Shown: positions 20,028 through 29,478 of the stretch, piece by piece
Layout of the letters: each line of letters opens with the position of its first letter
Numbering within the stretch: the first letter of the stretch is position 1
Source: Flavobacteriales bacterium
Lineage (GTDB): Bacteria > Bacteroidota > Bacteroidia > Flavobacteriales_D > Crocinitomicaceae
Direction of reading: 5' to 3'
Length of the DNA stretch: 64,000 nucleotides
Assembly: GCA_947454525.1 (NCBI GenBank)
Contig: CANGJM010000010.1
Coordinates: 62,001 to 126,000, forward strand
Made by a program: the position numbers and the translations under genes
The notes under the pieces: model-generated
Databases searched by the model: none
Told to the model about the DNA's origin: nothing
What the model saw: the letters and a program-made list of their open reading frames with translations, nothing else

Positions 20028-20759
20028 ATGCTTAAAATACTCGCATTCTCCTCCATTTCTCTCTTTGTAGGTACTTGTTCCAAAGTTGACTTATCCATGG
20101 TGAATGGATACGTGAATCCAGTTACAACTCCTGCTGCACCTAAATTAAGTAACCAAGAAGTTATTTCTGGACTCAAGGAAGCGTTGCAAGTTGGAATCAA
20201 GAATGCAGTAAATGTTACCTCAGTGACGGATGGTTTTCTTAAGAACGAAGCGATTCGTTTGGCCTTCCCTCCTGATGCGATCAAAGCACGTCAAAAAGCA
20301 ATTGACTTAGGAATGACCGCGCAAGTGGAAAAGTTCGAAACAACCTTGAACCGTGCAGCGGAAGAAGCAGCGAAGGAAGCGCTTCCAATTTTCGTTGATG
20401 CCATCACAAATATGAGTGTCCAAGATGGATTCGGTATTTTGAATGGTGGAAACGGAGCGGCAACAAAATTCTTGAAGGATCAAACGTCAGCGAAGTTAAC
20501 TTCTGCTTTCGCTCCAAAGGTTGCTGAAGCCATCTCACGTGTGAAACTGACAGAGTATTGGAGTCCAATCATGACGAAATACAATGCGGCAATGAACTTA
20601 ACGGGTGGTGAGAAAATCAATCCGGACTTAAACGCGTATGTTACTCAAAAAGCGATTGAAGGACTATTCAAAATGGTGGAACAAGAAGAAAATAAAATCC
20701 GTAAAGATCCAGCAGCCCGTGTAACAGAGCTATTAGCAAAAGTATTTGGCAGCCTTTAA
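20028..20759 (+). CDS. DUF4197 lipoprotein
   Basis: 243 residues, starting 2 nt after the preceding stop. The N terminus MLKILAFSSISLFVGTC is a lipoprotein signal (Cys17). The body is almost all helical: SNQEVISGLKEALQVGIKNA, LAFPPDAIKARQKAIDLGM, AVDAITNMSVQDGFGILNGG region. This pattern is DUF4197, a periplasmic family without known function. Tight spacing suggests translation coupled to the T9SS protein. Confidence 0.85.
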   Translation: MLKILAFSSISLFVGTCSKVDLSMVNGYVNPVTTPAAPKLSNQEVISGLKEALQVGIKNAVNVTSVTDGFLKNEAIRLAFPPDAIKARQKAIDLGMTAQVEKFETTLNRAAEEAAKEALPIFVDAITNMSVQDGFGILNGGNGAATKFLKDQTSAKLTSAFAPKVAEAISRVKLTEYWSPIMTKYNAAMNLTGGEKINPDLNAYVTQKAIEGLFKMVEQEENKIRKDPAARVTELLAKVFGSL

Positions 20760-20762
20760 TCC

Positions 20763-21626
20763 ATGCATTTTCCCGCTACCGAACTCGTATTAAACGAGCG
20801 AAACGAAGTTTATCACCTAGCCTTACATCCAAATCAACTTGCACACAAGGTGATTCTTGTTGGCGACCAAGATCGTGTTGCACTGATTTCCGCATTTTTC
20901 GACACCATTGAACATCAAAGTCAACACCGCGAGTTTGTTTGTCACACCGGAACGTACAAGGGAAAAAGAATCAGTGTCCTTTCAACGGGAATCGGAACCG
21001 ACAACATCGACATTTGTCTCCAAGAGCTCGATGCCTTAGTGAACATCGATTTGGAACAACGAACCGAAAAAACGAATAAAACTCAGTTGGAAATTGTTCG
21101 AATTGGAACCTGTGGTATTCTTCAATCAGATATCCCGCTGCATGCGTATATGTTATCCTCCCATGCTTATGGATTCGATAACGTTGCTCATTTCTATCCA
21201 ATTGATTATACGGAGCAAGAAACGCAACTGCGTGCAAACATTGATCAGCACCTGAACTTGCCCTACGGAATTACTCCTTACCTCATCTCTGCTGATTCAG
21301 ATTTAACCCAACGACTAAGTTCTACCGAAACTCACATGGGAATCACCATCACCAGTTCCGGGTTCTATGGTCCGCAAGGACGTAGTTTGCGACTAGAGAG
21401 CAAGATTAAGGATATTCATATCAAACTTGGAAGTTTTCGCCAAGACGAAACGAAAATTGTCAATTTCGAGATGGAAAGTTCAGCGATATTTGCGCTAGGA
21501 AGGCAATTAGGACATACCTGTGCAACGATTTGTTTGGGTGTGGCAAATCGTCCAAACATGGAGTTTTCTAAAGGCTGTGAGCATGAAATGAATGCGTTGA
21601 TTTCTTACGTTCTCGACCGAATCTAA
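20763..21626 (+). CDS. Nucleoside phosphorylase (uridine phosphorylase-like)
   Basis: 287 residues. The PNP/UDP family fold shows in HKVILVGDQDRVALISAFFD, STGIGTDNIDICLQELDAL (phosphate and sugar site), IVRIGTCGIL and NFEMESSAIFALG (ribose-binding Met-Glu-Ser). These enzymes split a nucleoside with phosphate into base and ribose 1-phosphate. Substrate (uridine, purine or other) is not certain. It begins 3 nt after the DUF4197 stop and converges on the TlpA gene with no gap. Confidence 0.85.
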   Translation: MHFPATELVLNERNEVYHLALHPNQLAHKVILVGDQDRVALISAFFDTIEHQSQHREFVCHTGTYKGKRISVLSTGIGTDNIDICLQELDALVNIDLEQRTEKTNKTQLEIVRIGTCGILQSDIPLHAYMLSSHAYGFDNVAHFYPIDYTEQETQLRANIDQHLNLPYGITPYLISADSDLTQRLSSTETHMGITITSSGFYGPQGRSLRLESKIKDIHIKLGSFRQDETKIVNFEMESSAIFALGRQLGHTCATICLGVANRPNMEFSKGCEHEMNALISYVLDRI

Positions 21627-22145
21627 TTACTTCAGTTGTTTATCGATTTGAATGTGCAATTGAATACCTCTCAGTTCACCTCCACTTGCAATGATATGAC
21701 CTTCCCCATCGATGAGAAAAGCGGAAGGAATGGACGAAACTCCATAATTTGCGGAAGCAATCCCATCCTTATCCATCACATGATTTTTCCATGATAGACG
21801 GTCTTCTTTGATTGCTTGTTTCCAGGCTGAAGCATCTTTATCAATGGAAACGCTGAAGACCTCAAATCCATCGGCATTTTTAAATTCCTTTGATTTGTAT
21901 TTCGCGTATGCCTCCACAACATTTGGACTTTCCTGACGACATGGACCACACCAAGAGGCCCAAAAATCTACCAGGACTAACTTTCCTCGCAGGTCCGACA
22001 ATTTACGAACCTTCCCATTGGTTCCTACCAACTTGATTTCCGGAGCAAGGTCTTTTGAATCAAAGGATTTCCCCGAACCAAAGCAAAGAGCGTAGCACGT
22101 ATATGCTGCGATAAAAACGAGTCCAAATATGAGTTGTTTCTTCAT
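21627..22145 (-). CDS. TlpA/ResA-like thiol-disulfide oxidoreductase
   Basis: 172 residues. N-terminal signal or anchor (6-21), then a thioredoxin fold with WASWCGPCRQESP, redox Cys66 and Cys69, and a cis-Pro loop VSSIPSAFLID. The AhpC-TSA-type start (LAPEIKLVGTNGKVRKLSDL) is typical of periplasmic reducing thioredoxins that serve cytochrome c maturation or protect exported thiols. Start codon overlaps the murA stop by 1 nt, so it is co-transcribed with murA. Confidence 0.9.
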   Translation of the reverse strand: MKKQLIFGLVFIAAYTCYALCFGSGKSFDSKDLAPEIKLVGTNGKVRKLSDLRGKLVLVDFWASWCGPCRQESPNVVEAYAKYKSKEFKNADGFEVFSVSIDKDASAWKQAIKEDRLSWKNHVMDKDGIASANYGVSSIPSAFLIDGEGHIIASGGELRGIQLHIQIDKQLK

Positions 22146-23452
22146 TAGCCAACGCGACGAATGTCCGCACCAATATTATTTAAACGCAATTCAATGTCTT
22201 GGTATCCACGGTCAATTTGCTCGATGTTTTCGATCACACTTTTTCCTTTAGCGGATAATGCAGCGATTAACAAGGAAACACCTGCGCGAATATCCGGTGA
22301 GGACATCGTAATACCGCGTAAGTCGTGCTCGCGATTCAATCCAATAACCGTCGCTCTGTGTGGATCACACAAGATGATTTGCGCTCCCATGTCGATTAAT
22401 TTATCCACGAAGAACAAACGAGATTCAAACATTTTCTGGTGAATCAACACGGAACCTTTTGCTTGAGAAGCAACCACCAAGATGATGGAAAGCAAGTCCG
22501 GTGTAAATCCAGGCCAAGGCGCATCGTATATCGTTAGAATCGATCCATCGATAAACGTATCTATTTCATACGACTCTTGAGCAGGAATATAGATATCATC
22601 TCCACGACGCTCTAATTTGATTCCAAGTCGACGAAAAACATTTGGAATGATTCCCAAATTCTCCCAACTCACATCTTTAATGGTGATTTCAGACTTCGTC
22701 ATGGCAGCTAAACCAATGAAGCTTCCGATTTCAATCATATCCGGAAGAATGCGGTGGAAACATCCACCCAATTTTTTCACTCCTTTGATGATGAGCATAT
22801 TCGAACCAATTCCGCTGATGTTCGCTCCCATGGAGTTCAACATTTTACATAATTGTTGAATGTACGGTTCACAAGCAGCGTTATAGAAAGTTGTTTCTCC
22901 TTCCGCCATCACAGCAGCCATCAAAATATTTGCCGTACCTGTAACCGATGCTTCATCCAAGTGAATGTAGGCACCTTTTAAGTTCTTTGCTTCTACAGAA
23001 TAGAAATGCTCACCCGCGTCGTAGTTGAATTTCGCTCCGAGTAACGCAAAACCTTCGAAGTGTGTATCTAAACGACGTCGTCCGATTTTGTCTCCACCTG
23101 GTTTTGGAATAAATCCAACACCAAAACGCGCCAATAATGGCCCAACAATCATGATTGACCCACGTAACGATGACGCTCTTTTTTTGAAATCTTCTGATTC
23201 CAAATACTTTAAATCGATGTCCTTCGCTTGAAAAATATAGGTTCCTTTCTCCACTTTCTCCACTTTCACGCCCATCGTTTGCAATAATGCAATCAACTTG
23301 TTGACATCAACAATGTCCGGAATGTTGGAGATCGTTACTTTTTCTTCTGTTAACAAAGGTGCGCAAAGCACTTGCAATGCTTCGTTTTTTGCTCCTTGCG
23401 GAATCAATTCACCCTTTAATGGTTTGCCACCGTATATTTCAAATGAAGCCAT
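22145..23452 (-). CDS. murA: UDP-N-acetylglucosamine 1-carboxyvinyltransferase
   Basis: 435 residues, full length. Catalyses the first committed step of peptidoglycan synthesis, transfer of enolpyruvate from PEP to UDP-GlcNAc, in the cytoplasm. Seen: PQGAKNEAL (Lys22-Asn23), EASVTGTANILMAA, and the flexible loop KPGGDKIGRRRLD. In that loop Asp121 stands where the usual catalytic Cys (Cys115 of E. coli) sits; Asp at this site is known to give natural fosfomycin insensitivity. Followed by tlpA, preceded 3 nt away by the DUF4290 gene. Confidence 0.95.
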   Translation of the reverse strand: MASFEIYGGKPLKGELIPQGAKNEALQVLCAPLLTEEKVTISNIPDIVDVNKLIALLQTMGVKVEKVEKGTYIFQAKDIDLKYLESEDFKKRASSLRGSIMIVGPLLARFGVGFIPKPGGDKIGRRRLDTHFEGFALLGAKFNYDAGEHFYSVEAKNLKGAYIHLDEASVTGTANILMAAVMAEGETTFYNAACEPYIQQLCKMLNSMGANISGIGSNMLIIKGVKKLGGCFHRILPDMIEIGSFIGLAAMTKSEITIKDVSWENLGIIPNVFRRLGIKLERRGDDIYIPAQESYEIDTFIDGSILTIYDAPWPGFTPDLLSIILVVASQAKGSVLIHQKMFESRLFFVDKLIDMGAQIILCDPHRATVIGLNREHDLRGITMSSPDIRAGVSLLIAALSAKGKSVIENIEQIDRGYQDIELRLNNIGADIRRVG

Positions 23453-23455
23453 CGT

Positions 23456-24097
23456 TTATTGCTTTTTTTGGAATTTCTTTTTTTGTTTTTGTTTGAAATT
23501 GTTTGTTTTCACAAATTTCTTGTTGTTCGAACCGAGTCCTAAAGTACGAAGTAAGGTGTTTGTATTCACCAAATCATCTGGATTCTCAAGAATCAGTTCA
23601 CCTTTCGACAATTCCTTCAAGTGCTCTGCAATCACATTGTTTTCCACCGCATCATTGTTGTGGGACAAGTATTGTTTTTTCATGAAATTAGCCATGGACG
23701 TTTTCAGGTATTCCTTTTCCGCTGGATCTTCCGTGTTTTTCGATTCCTCTAAAATCGTCTGCGTATACTTTCCGTAGTGTCCATAGCGAATGGAACTTTT
23801 CGGGTAAACAAGTCGATCGGGTTTTTCGTTGAGCACTTCTTGTTTCGGAATTTCGTAGGGAGAATCAACCTCCAATTTAAAATCCGACATCACGAATAAG
23901 TGTGTCCACAATTTGTGACGGTAATCGTCAACATCTCTCAAATGTGGGTTCAATTGTCCCATCACTTCGATAATTGCCTGTGCTGCACGGTTCCGTTCTG
24001 TTCGGTCCGCAATTTCCATTGCGTGTGCAATCATATTCTGCACATTACGACCATATTCTGGCAATATCAACTTCCCTCTAGTGGTGTTGTATTCCAT
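23456..24097 (-). CDS. DUF4290 protein
   Basis: 213 residues from ATG 24097 (MEYNTTRGKLILPEYGRNVQ); the frame opens at a TTG (24112) overlapping the purL stop, which is less likely. Contains the family signature (EYGRNVQNMI, MGQLNPHLRDVDDYRHKLWTH) and a very basic tail (KQKQKKKFQKKQ). DUF4290 is found next to murA throughout Bacteroidota; its role is not known. Sits between purL and murA in one minus-strand operon. Confidence 0.85.
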   Translation of the reverse strand: MEYNTTRGKLILPEYGRNVQNMIAHAMEIADRTERNRAAQAIIEVMGQLNPHLRDVDDYRHKLWTHLFVMSDFKLEVDSPYEIPKQEVLNEKPDRLVYPKSSIRYGHYGKYTQTILEESKNTEDPAEKEYLKTSMANFMKKQYLSHNNDAVENNVIAEHLKELSKGELILENPDDLVNTNTLLRTLGLGSNNKKFVKTNNFKQKQKKKFQKKQ

Positions 24098-24108
24098 GTT
24101 TTCTATTT

Positions 24109-26346
24109 TCAATTTTCAAAGTGTTTACCAAGCGCTGTATCAAACAAGTACTTCGCTTCTGTTATAAATCCAAAATGCTCCTCATCGATTTGCATTTTTC
24201 CTTTGGTCACGTGTCCAAGTAAGGTAATGTTCACTCCACAATTCACGGTGTACTCAAGGAATAACTCCTCTTGTTCCTCCGTTACTGAAACTACTACGCG
24301 TCCTTGTCCTTCTCCAAATAAGAAAGCATCCTCGCGAATTTCAGAATCCGTAACGATATCGAATCCAAGTTCACGTGGCATGGACATTTCCACTAAACTT
24401 ACGAATAATCCACCATCTGACACATCGTGAACGGCGTTTACTAAATTATTTTCGATCAGTCCTTTAACCGCATTTTGCATGTTAAATTCTTCCTCTAAAT
24501 CAAAGTATGGCGCTGGAGATGCTTTTATTCCATGGTAGGTTGCTAAATATTCCGAAGAAGCAATATCCTCTTTGTATTCACCCACCAAGAAAATCAAATC
24601 ACCTTTTTGTTTGAAATCTAAGGACATCACTTTTTCCTTGTCCTCCACCAATCCAATCATTCCAATCGTCGGTGTTGGGAAAACCGGTACCTCTACCCCA
24701 TTCATCGAAGTCTGGTTGTAGAACGAAACGTTTCCACCTGTTACTGGTGTTTCAAATTTCAAACACGCTGCCGACATTCCTTTGATCGCACCGACAAATT
24801 GCCAGTAGGACTCCGGATTATACGGATTTCCAAAGTTTAGACAGTTGGTAATCGCACTTGGAATTCCACCTGCACAAACGATGTTACGAGCAGCTTCAGA
24901 TACCGCGATCATCGTTCCAATCTCTGGATCAGCATTGACGTAACGAGAATTACAATCTACGGTCATCGCTAATGCTTTGTTTGTTCCTTTGATGTTCACC
25001 ACTCCTGCATCCGAAGGACGATTCGTTGTCATGGTGCGCGTTCCAACCATGGAATCATACTGTTCGTAGACCCATTTTTTCGAAGCGATGTTTGGCATTT
25101 GCAACAATGCATATCCGACTTCTTTCAAGTTTTCCGGTTGAGGAACTTGACTGATATTAAATTTCTTGTATTCTTGGTAATAAGCAGGTTCTGAATACTC
25201 ACGAACGTTTTGAGGAGCTCCACCACCAAGAACCAAAGATTCAGCAGGAACATCTCCGACCATTTCTCCATCCATGTAGTAGCGAACGCGTCCTGTATCT
25301 GTTACGTGTCCGATTTCCTCTGCGTGTAAGTCCCATTTGTCGAAAATGCGTTTTACAACAGACTCTTTTCCTTTTTGTACCACCACCAACATGCGTTCTT
25401 GGGATTCAGAAAGCAAAATCTCGTATGGTAACATGTGGTCTTGACGCGTTGGTACTTTATCCAAGTAAATTTCCATTCCCACATTTCCTGCAGCACTCAT
25501 TTCACAAGTCGAACAGGTAATTCCTGCCGCACCCATGTCCTGCATACCTACAATCGCATCCGTTTCGGACAATTCCATTGTTGCTTCCAACAATAATTTC
25601 TCCATGAATGGATCTCCAACTTGTACTGAAGGTAAATCAGACGCGGAGTCCTCCGTAATATCTTTCGAAGCAAAAGCTGCTCCAGCAATTCCATCTTTCC
25701 CAGTCGCTGACCCAACAATAAAGACTGGATTCCCAGGTCCTTTCGCTGTCGCTGAAATAATTTTTTTCGTATCAATAATTCCTGCAGAGAACGCATTCAC
25801 TAGTGGATTCGTGTTGTATGATTCATCAAAGAACACTTCACCACCAACGATTGGAATACCAAAAGCATTTCCATAATCGCCAATTCCTTTCACCACACCT
25901 TTCACCAACCATTTGGTACGTGCTTCTTCGATGTTTCCGAAACGCAAGGAATTCAATTGTGCAATTGGACGCGCGCCCATCGTAAAGATGTCGCGGTTGA
26001 TTCCACCAACACCAGTCGCAGCGCCTTGATAAGGCTCCAACGCACTTGGGTGATTGTGTGATTCAATTTTGAATACACAACCTAATCCATCACCGATATC
26101 TACTAATCCCGCATTTTCTTCTCCAGCTTTCACCAACATGTGTGGTCCGTCTTTCGGAAGTGTTTTCAACCAGAGGATTGAGTTTTTGTATGAACAGTGC
26201 TCACTCCACATCACCGAATAAACGGCTGTTTCAGTAAAATTCGGTGTTCGACCGAGGATTCCTTTGATCTGTTCAAACTCATCCGCACGTAGTCCTAAAT
26301 CAATTGCTTGTTCAAGCGTCGCTTCTTTTTGCAGGGTACTTTCCAT
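24109..26346 (-). CDS. purL: Phosphoribosylformylglycinamidine synthase, small-type PurL subunit
   Basis: 745 residues from ATG 26346 ([19 protein letters not shown]); the earlier ATG at 26367 overlaps the -7 box. Motifs: [44 protein letters not shown] and VHDVSDGGL. It makes FGAM from FGAR, ATP and glutamine-derived ammonia in purine synthesis. The ~740-residue form needs separate PurQ and PurS subunits, which are not in the window. purE lies at 36.6 kb. Confidence 0.95.
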   Translation of the reverse strand: MESTLQKEATLEQAIDLGLRADEFEQIKGILGRTPNFTETAVYSVMWSEHCSYKNSILWLKTLPKDGPHMLVKAGEENAGLVDIGDGLGCVFKIESHNHPSALEPYQGAATGVGGINRDIFTMGARPIAQLNSLRFGNIEEARTKWLVKGVVKGIGDYGNAFGIPIVGGEVFFDESYNTNPLVNAFSAGIIDTKKIISATAKGPGNPVFIVGSATGKDGIAGAAFASKDITEDSASDLPSVQVGDPFMEKLLLEATMELSETDAIVGMQDMGAAGITCSTCEMSAAGNVGMEIYLDKVPTRQDHMLPYEILLSESQERMLVVVQKGKESVVKRIFDKWDLHAEEIGHVTDTGRVRYYMDGEMVGDVPAESLVLGGGAPQNVREYSEPAYYQEYKKFNISQVPQPENLKEVGYALLQMPNIASKKWVYEQYDSMVGTRTMTTNRPSDAGVVNIKGTNKALAMTVDCNSRYVNADPEIGTMIAVSEAARNIVCAGGIPSAITNCLNFGNPYNPESYWQFVGAIKGMSAACLKFETPVTGGNVSFYNQTSMNGVEVPVFPTPTIGMIGLVEDKEKVMSLDFKQKGDLIFLVGEYKEDIASSEYLATYHGIKASPAPYFDLEEEFNMQNAVKGLIENNLVNAVHDVSDGGLFVSLVEMSMPRELGFDIVTDSEIREDAFLFGEGQGRVVVSVTEEQEELFLEYTVNCGVNITLLGHVTKGKMQIDEEHFGFITEAKYLFDTALGKHFEN

Positions 26347-26364
26347 TCTTTGAATTTTCTGAAA

Positions 26365-26372
26365 CAAAAGTA
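26365..26372 (-). promoter_or_regulatory. Promoter -7 box of purL-DUF4290-murA-tlpA
   Basis: TACTTTTG on the minus strand; predicted leader of about 12 nt to ATG 26346. Confidence 0.55.
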
Positions 26373-26553
26373 CATATTTTAATAGGAACTGCGTTTCGAA
26401 TCCGCCTTGTTTACCAACGATTTTTTAACATTTTATCCGCAATCTTAAGATCCGAATTCGGAATCCTAAAAAAAATGACTGATTATGTTCCGTATCCATT
26501 TAAATTCAGCTGAATTCAAAAGGCAAGAACCTTGGATTTTTCGCGAAAAAACG

Positions 26554-26561
26554 TAAATTTG
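26554..26561 (+). promoter_or_regulatory. Promoter -7 box of lpdA
   Basis: TAAATTTG with TTG at 26532-26534 (19 nt spacing), 19 nt before ATG 26581. Confidence 0.55.
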
Positions 26562-26580
26562 TACCCTAAAAACGAATCAT

Positions 26581-27972
26581 ATGAATTACGACATTATTGT
26601 TGTGGGAAGTGGCCCAGGTGGATATGTTACCGCTATTCGCGCCTCTCAATTAGGACTTAAAACAGCCATCGTAGAGCGTGAGTCACTCGGTGGAATCTGC
26701 TTAAATTGGGGTTGTATTCCTACCAAAGCACTTTTGAAATCTGCGAATGTTTTTGAATACCTAACGCACGCAAGTGACTACGGAATCACCGTGAAAGAAG
26801 CTACTGCGGATTTCGGAGCGATGATCAAAAGAAGCCGCGATGTTGCGAACGGAATGAGTAACGGGATTCAGTTTTTGATGAAAAAGAACAAAATCGATGT
26901 GTTGAAAGGTAACGGAGTAATCAAAGCAGGTAAAACTGTGTCGGTTACGGACGAAGCTGGGACAACAACAGATTATACAGCAAGCAAAGCGTTGATCATT
27001 GCGACTGGAGCTCGCTCACGTGTCCTACCTAACTTGCCACAAGATGGCGAAAAAATCATTGGATACCGTCAAGCAATGACCTTACCTACTCAACCGAAAA
27101 AATTGGTTGTGGTTGGATCAGGAGCTATCGGAATTGAGTTCGCTTACTTCTACAATGCACTTGGGACAGAGGTTACGGTTGTTGAATACCTTCCGAACAT
27201 TGTTCCAGTGGAGGACGAAGACGTTTCTAAACAATTAGAGAAATCGTTCAAGAAAGCAGGTGTCAACATCATGACAAATGCTTCTGTTGAATCTGTTGAC
27301 ACTTCTGGAAAAGGATGTGTTGTTACCGTGAAAACAGCAAAAGGAGAAGAGAAAATCGAATGTGATGTCGTTCTTTCTGCGGTTGGAATTCAAGCGAATA
27401 TTGAAAACATCGGTTTAGAAGAAGTTGGAATCGTTGTAGACAAAGGACGTATCCTTGTAAATGATTACTACCAAACAAATATCCCAGGATACTACGCAAT
27501 TGGTGATGTTGTTCCTGGACCAGCATTAGCACACGTAGCTTCTGCGGAAGGAATCATTTGTGTAGAGAAAATTGCTGGACATCATCCAGAGCCATTGAAC
27601 TACGGTAACATCCCAGGATGTACGTATTGTTCTCCGGAGATTGCCTCTGTTGGAATGACAGAAAAAGCAGCAAAAGAAGCTGGATACGAGATCAAAGTTG
27701 GTAAATTCCCATTCTCTGCCTCAGGTAAAGCAAGTGCTGCTGGAGCGAAAGATGGATTTGTGAAATTGATTTTCGACGCGAAATACGGCGAATTACTTGG
27801 TGGACATATGATCGGAGCGAATGTTACCGAAATGGTCGCTGAATTAGTAGCTGTTCGTAAATTAGAAACGACAGGAGAAGAGTTAATCAAAACGGTTCAC
27901 CCGCACCCTACAATGTCTGAAGCAATCATGGAAGCTGCTGCTGCGGCATACGGCGAAGTGATTCACTTATAA
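26581..27972 (+). CDS. lpdA: Dihydrolipoyl dehydrogenase (E3)
   Basis: 463 residues. FAD-binding GSGPGGYVTAIRASQLG (9-25), redox-active disulfide GGICLNWGCIPTK with Cys40 and Cys45, NAD-binding VVGSGAIGIEFAYFY, and the C-terminal HPHPTMSEAI that carries the catalytic His. It reoxidises lipoamide of 2-oxo-acid dehydrogenases and of the glycine cleavage H protein (gcvT is at 13.2 kb). It is the functional counterpart of the cysteine-free homologue at 40740. Confidence 0.96.
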   Translation: MNYDIIVVGSGPGGYVTAIRASQLGLKTAIVERESLGGICLNWGCIPTKALLKSANVFEYLTHASDYGITVKEATADFGAMIKRSRDVANGMSNGIQFLMKKNKIDVLKGNGVIKAGKTVSVTDEAGTTTDYTASKALIIATGARSRVLPNLPQDGEKIIGYRQAMTLPTQPKKLVVVGSGAIGIEFAYFYNALGTEVTVVEYLPNIVPVEDEDVSKQLEKSFKKAGVNIMTNASVESVDTSGKGCVVTVKTAKGEEKIECDVVLSAVGIQANIENIGLEEVGIVVDKGRILVNDYYQTNIPGYYAIGDVVPGPALAHVASAEGIICVEKIAGHHPEPLNYGNIPGCTYCSPEIASVGMTEKAAKEAGYEIKVGKFPFSASGKASAAGAKDGFVKLIFDAKYGELLGGHMIGANVTEMVAELVAVRKLETTGEELIKTVHPHPTMSEAIMEAAAAAYGEVIHL

Positions 27973-27994
27973 GATTTAAGAAATAACTCAATGG

Positions 27995-28026
27995 AAAGAA
28001 CGCAAGCAATTGCGTTCTTTTTTTTT
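27995..28026 (+). terminator. Rho-independent terminator of lpdA
   Basis: Stem AAAGAACGCAA / TTGCGTTCTTT closed by a GCAA tetraloop and followed by a T tract, starting 23 nt after the lpdA stop. Confidence 0.9.
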
Positions 28027-28054
28027 GCCTTCCAGTTTTTCTAATTCAGTATAA

Positions 28055-28672
28055 CTAAAGGGAAAGCTGGTAAACTAATTGGGCAATCGAAAATGAGATG
28101 GAAACAAACTGCGCTAGAATAAACCAATGAAACGGTTTTCTTTCTTTGCTTTTCAGGATAAACACCACCATGAGCAATCCGACAAAAAACAATCCATCTT
28201 CACCAACGAGCAGGACAGATGAGAGCAACAATAAGCCAAAAATAAGTAAATACATGCGTTTCTTCGGATGATTTTCAATCATGTTCCGAAACACCAAAAA
28301 CCATGCAGTACCGGTAAATAAAATGGATGAAATGGATTTTCCAATTAAACTAACTTGGAATGTAGCAACTTGCAGATCAATCGTTCGCGCGATTAAATTT
28401 GAGAATTGAAAGGTTAGAAAAAGGAAATTCATGAAGACACCTGCGCCGAGCAACCATACAAATGGCATTGATGTTAGTTCACTCTGGTAGTTCCAAATGA
28501 AAACGAACCATAAAACCAATAGAAGTGGATCAAAAAGTAGCGTCGGAGCTGCCCAGAAAATATCTGTGAATCCATTCCAAAACATGAACAACAAAACGAC
28601 TGCAATGCTTCGTTGCACCCAAATTCGTTCGATGTTCAGTTTATTTTCCAAGGGCTTCGTAAATGAAATCAA
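28055..28672 (-). CDS. Multi-pass membrane protein of unknown function
   Basis: Up to 205 residues. No ATG is available at the N terminus: TTG 28672 and TTG 28651 are the candidates, the second overlapping the map stop. About seven hydrophobic segments from residue 20 onward (IAVVLLFMFWNGFTDIFWAA, LLLVLWFVFIW, FVWLLGAGVFMNFLFL and others). No family recognised. Probably translated after map. Confidence 0.6.
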   Translation of the reverse strand: MISFTKPLENKLNIERIWVQRSIAVVLLFMFWNGFTDIFWAAPTLLFDPLLLVLWFVFIWNYQSELTSMPFVWLLGAGVFMNFLFLTFQFSNLIARTIDLQVATFQVSLIGKSISSILFTGTAWFLVFRNMIENHPKKRMYLLIFGLLLLSSVLLVGEDGLFFVGLLMVVFILKSKERKPFHWFILAQFVSISFSIAQLVYQLSL

Positions 28673-29414
28673 AGGTGGAAAGAATCACTGGTTCACCGTC
28701 AACGACTGCGATATCGTGTTCGAAATGCGCACTAGGTTGTCCGTCCGCAGTGACAATTGTCCATTGATCATCGAGCGTTTTCACTTTTTCCGTTCCCATG
28801 TTGATCATCGGTTCGATGGCAATCGTTAATCCGTTTTGGATTTTCTTTCCACGTCCACGTCGACCGTAATTTGGCACTTGTGGTTCTTCGTGTAATTCCT
28901 TTCCAAGTCCGTGTCCAACCAAATCACGCACCACACCATACCCATGTTTCTCTGCGTGTTGTTGAATCGCCCAACCAATATCTTCGATGCGATTCGCAAT
29001 AGTCGCTTGGGCAATCCCAAGGTACAAGCATTCTTTTGTCACCTCGAGTAATTTTTTCACTTCTGGCTTCACATCTCCTACTTCGAACGTGTAGGCATGA
29101 TCACCGTAATATCCTTTGTAAACGGATCCACAATCCACAGAAACGATGTCCCCATCCTGAAATGGACGATCTGTTGGAAGTCCGTGAACGACTTGTTCAT
29201 TGACAGAAATCAACAGCGTACTTGGACAACCATACAAACCTAGGAATCCAGGAATGGCGTTTTGAGAACGAATATAGTCCTCTGCCAATTTATCTAAAAA
29301 CCTTGGTGTAACACCCGGCTTCATATGTTTAGCAACTAATCCAAGTGTTCTACTAACGATTTGCGCTGCTTCACGCATGATTTCAATCTCCTGTGGTGTT
29401 TTGTATTTGATCAT
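28641..29414 (-). CDS. map: Methionine aminopeptidase type I
   Basis: 257 residues from ATG 29414 (MIKYKTPQEIEIMREAAQIV); earlier ATGs at 29441 and 29435 lie in or right after the promoter box. Metal-binding and catalytic motifs: SVNEQVVHGLP, VSVDCGSVYKGYYGDHAYTF, VGHGLGKELHEEPQVPNYG, IEPMINMG and HFEHDIAV. It removes the initiator Met from nascent proteins. Confidence 0.94.
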   Translation of the reverse strand: MIKYKTPQEIEIMREAAQIVSRTLGLVAKHMKPGVTPRFLDKLAEDYIRSQNAIPGFLGLYGCPSTLLISVNEQVVHGLPTDRPFQDGDIVSVDCGSVYKGYYGDHAYTFEVGDVKPEVKKLLEVTKECLYLGIAQATIANRIEDIGWAIQQHAEKHGYGVVRDLVGHGLGKELHEEPQVPNYGRRGRGKKIQNGLTIAIEPMINMGTEKVKTLDDQWTIVTADGQPSAHFEHDIAVVDGEPVILSTFDFIYEALGK

Positions 29415-29438
29415 TATTTTTTCTAGAAAAGACATGTG

Positions 29439-29446
29439 CAAAGATA
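29439..29446 (-). promoter_or_regulatory. Promoter -7 box of map
   Basis: TATCTTTG on the minus strand, leaving a leader of about 18 nt to ATG 29414. Confidence 0.55.
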
Positions 29447-29478
29447 CGGAAATGGATTGAATCTCTCTTCAGTTAATA

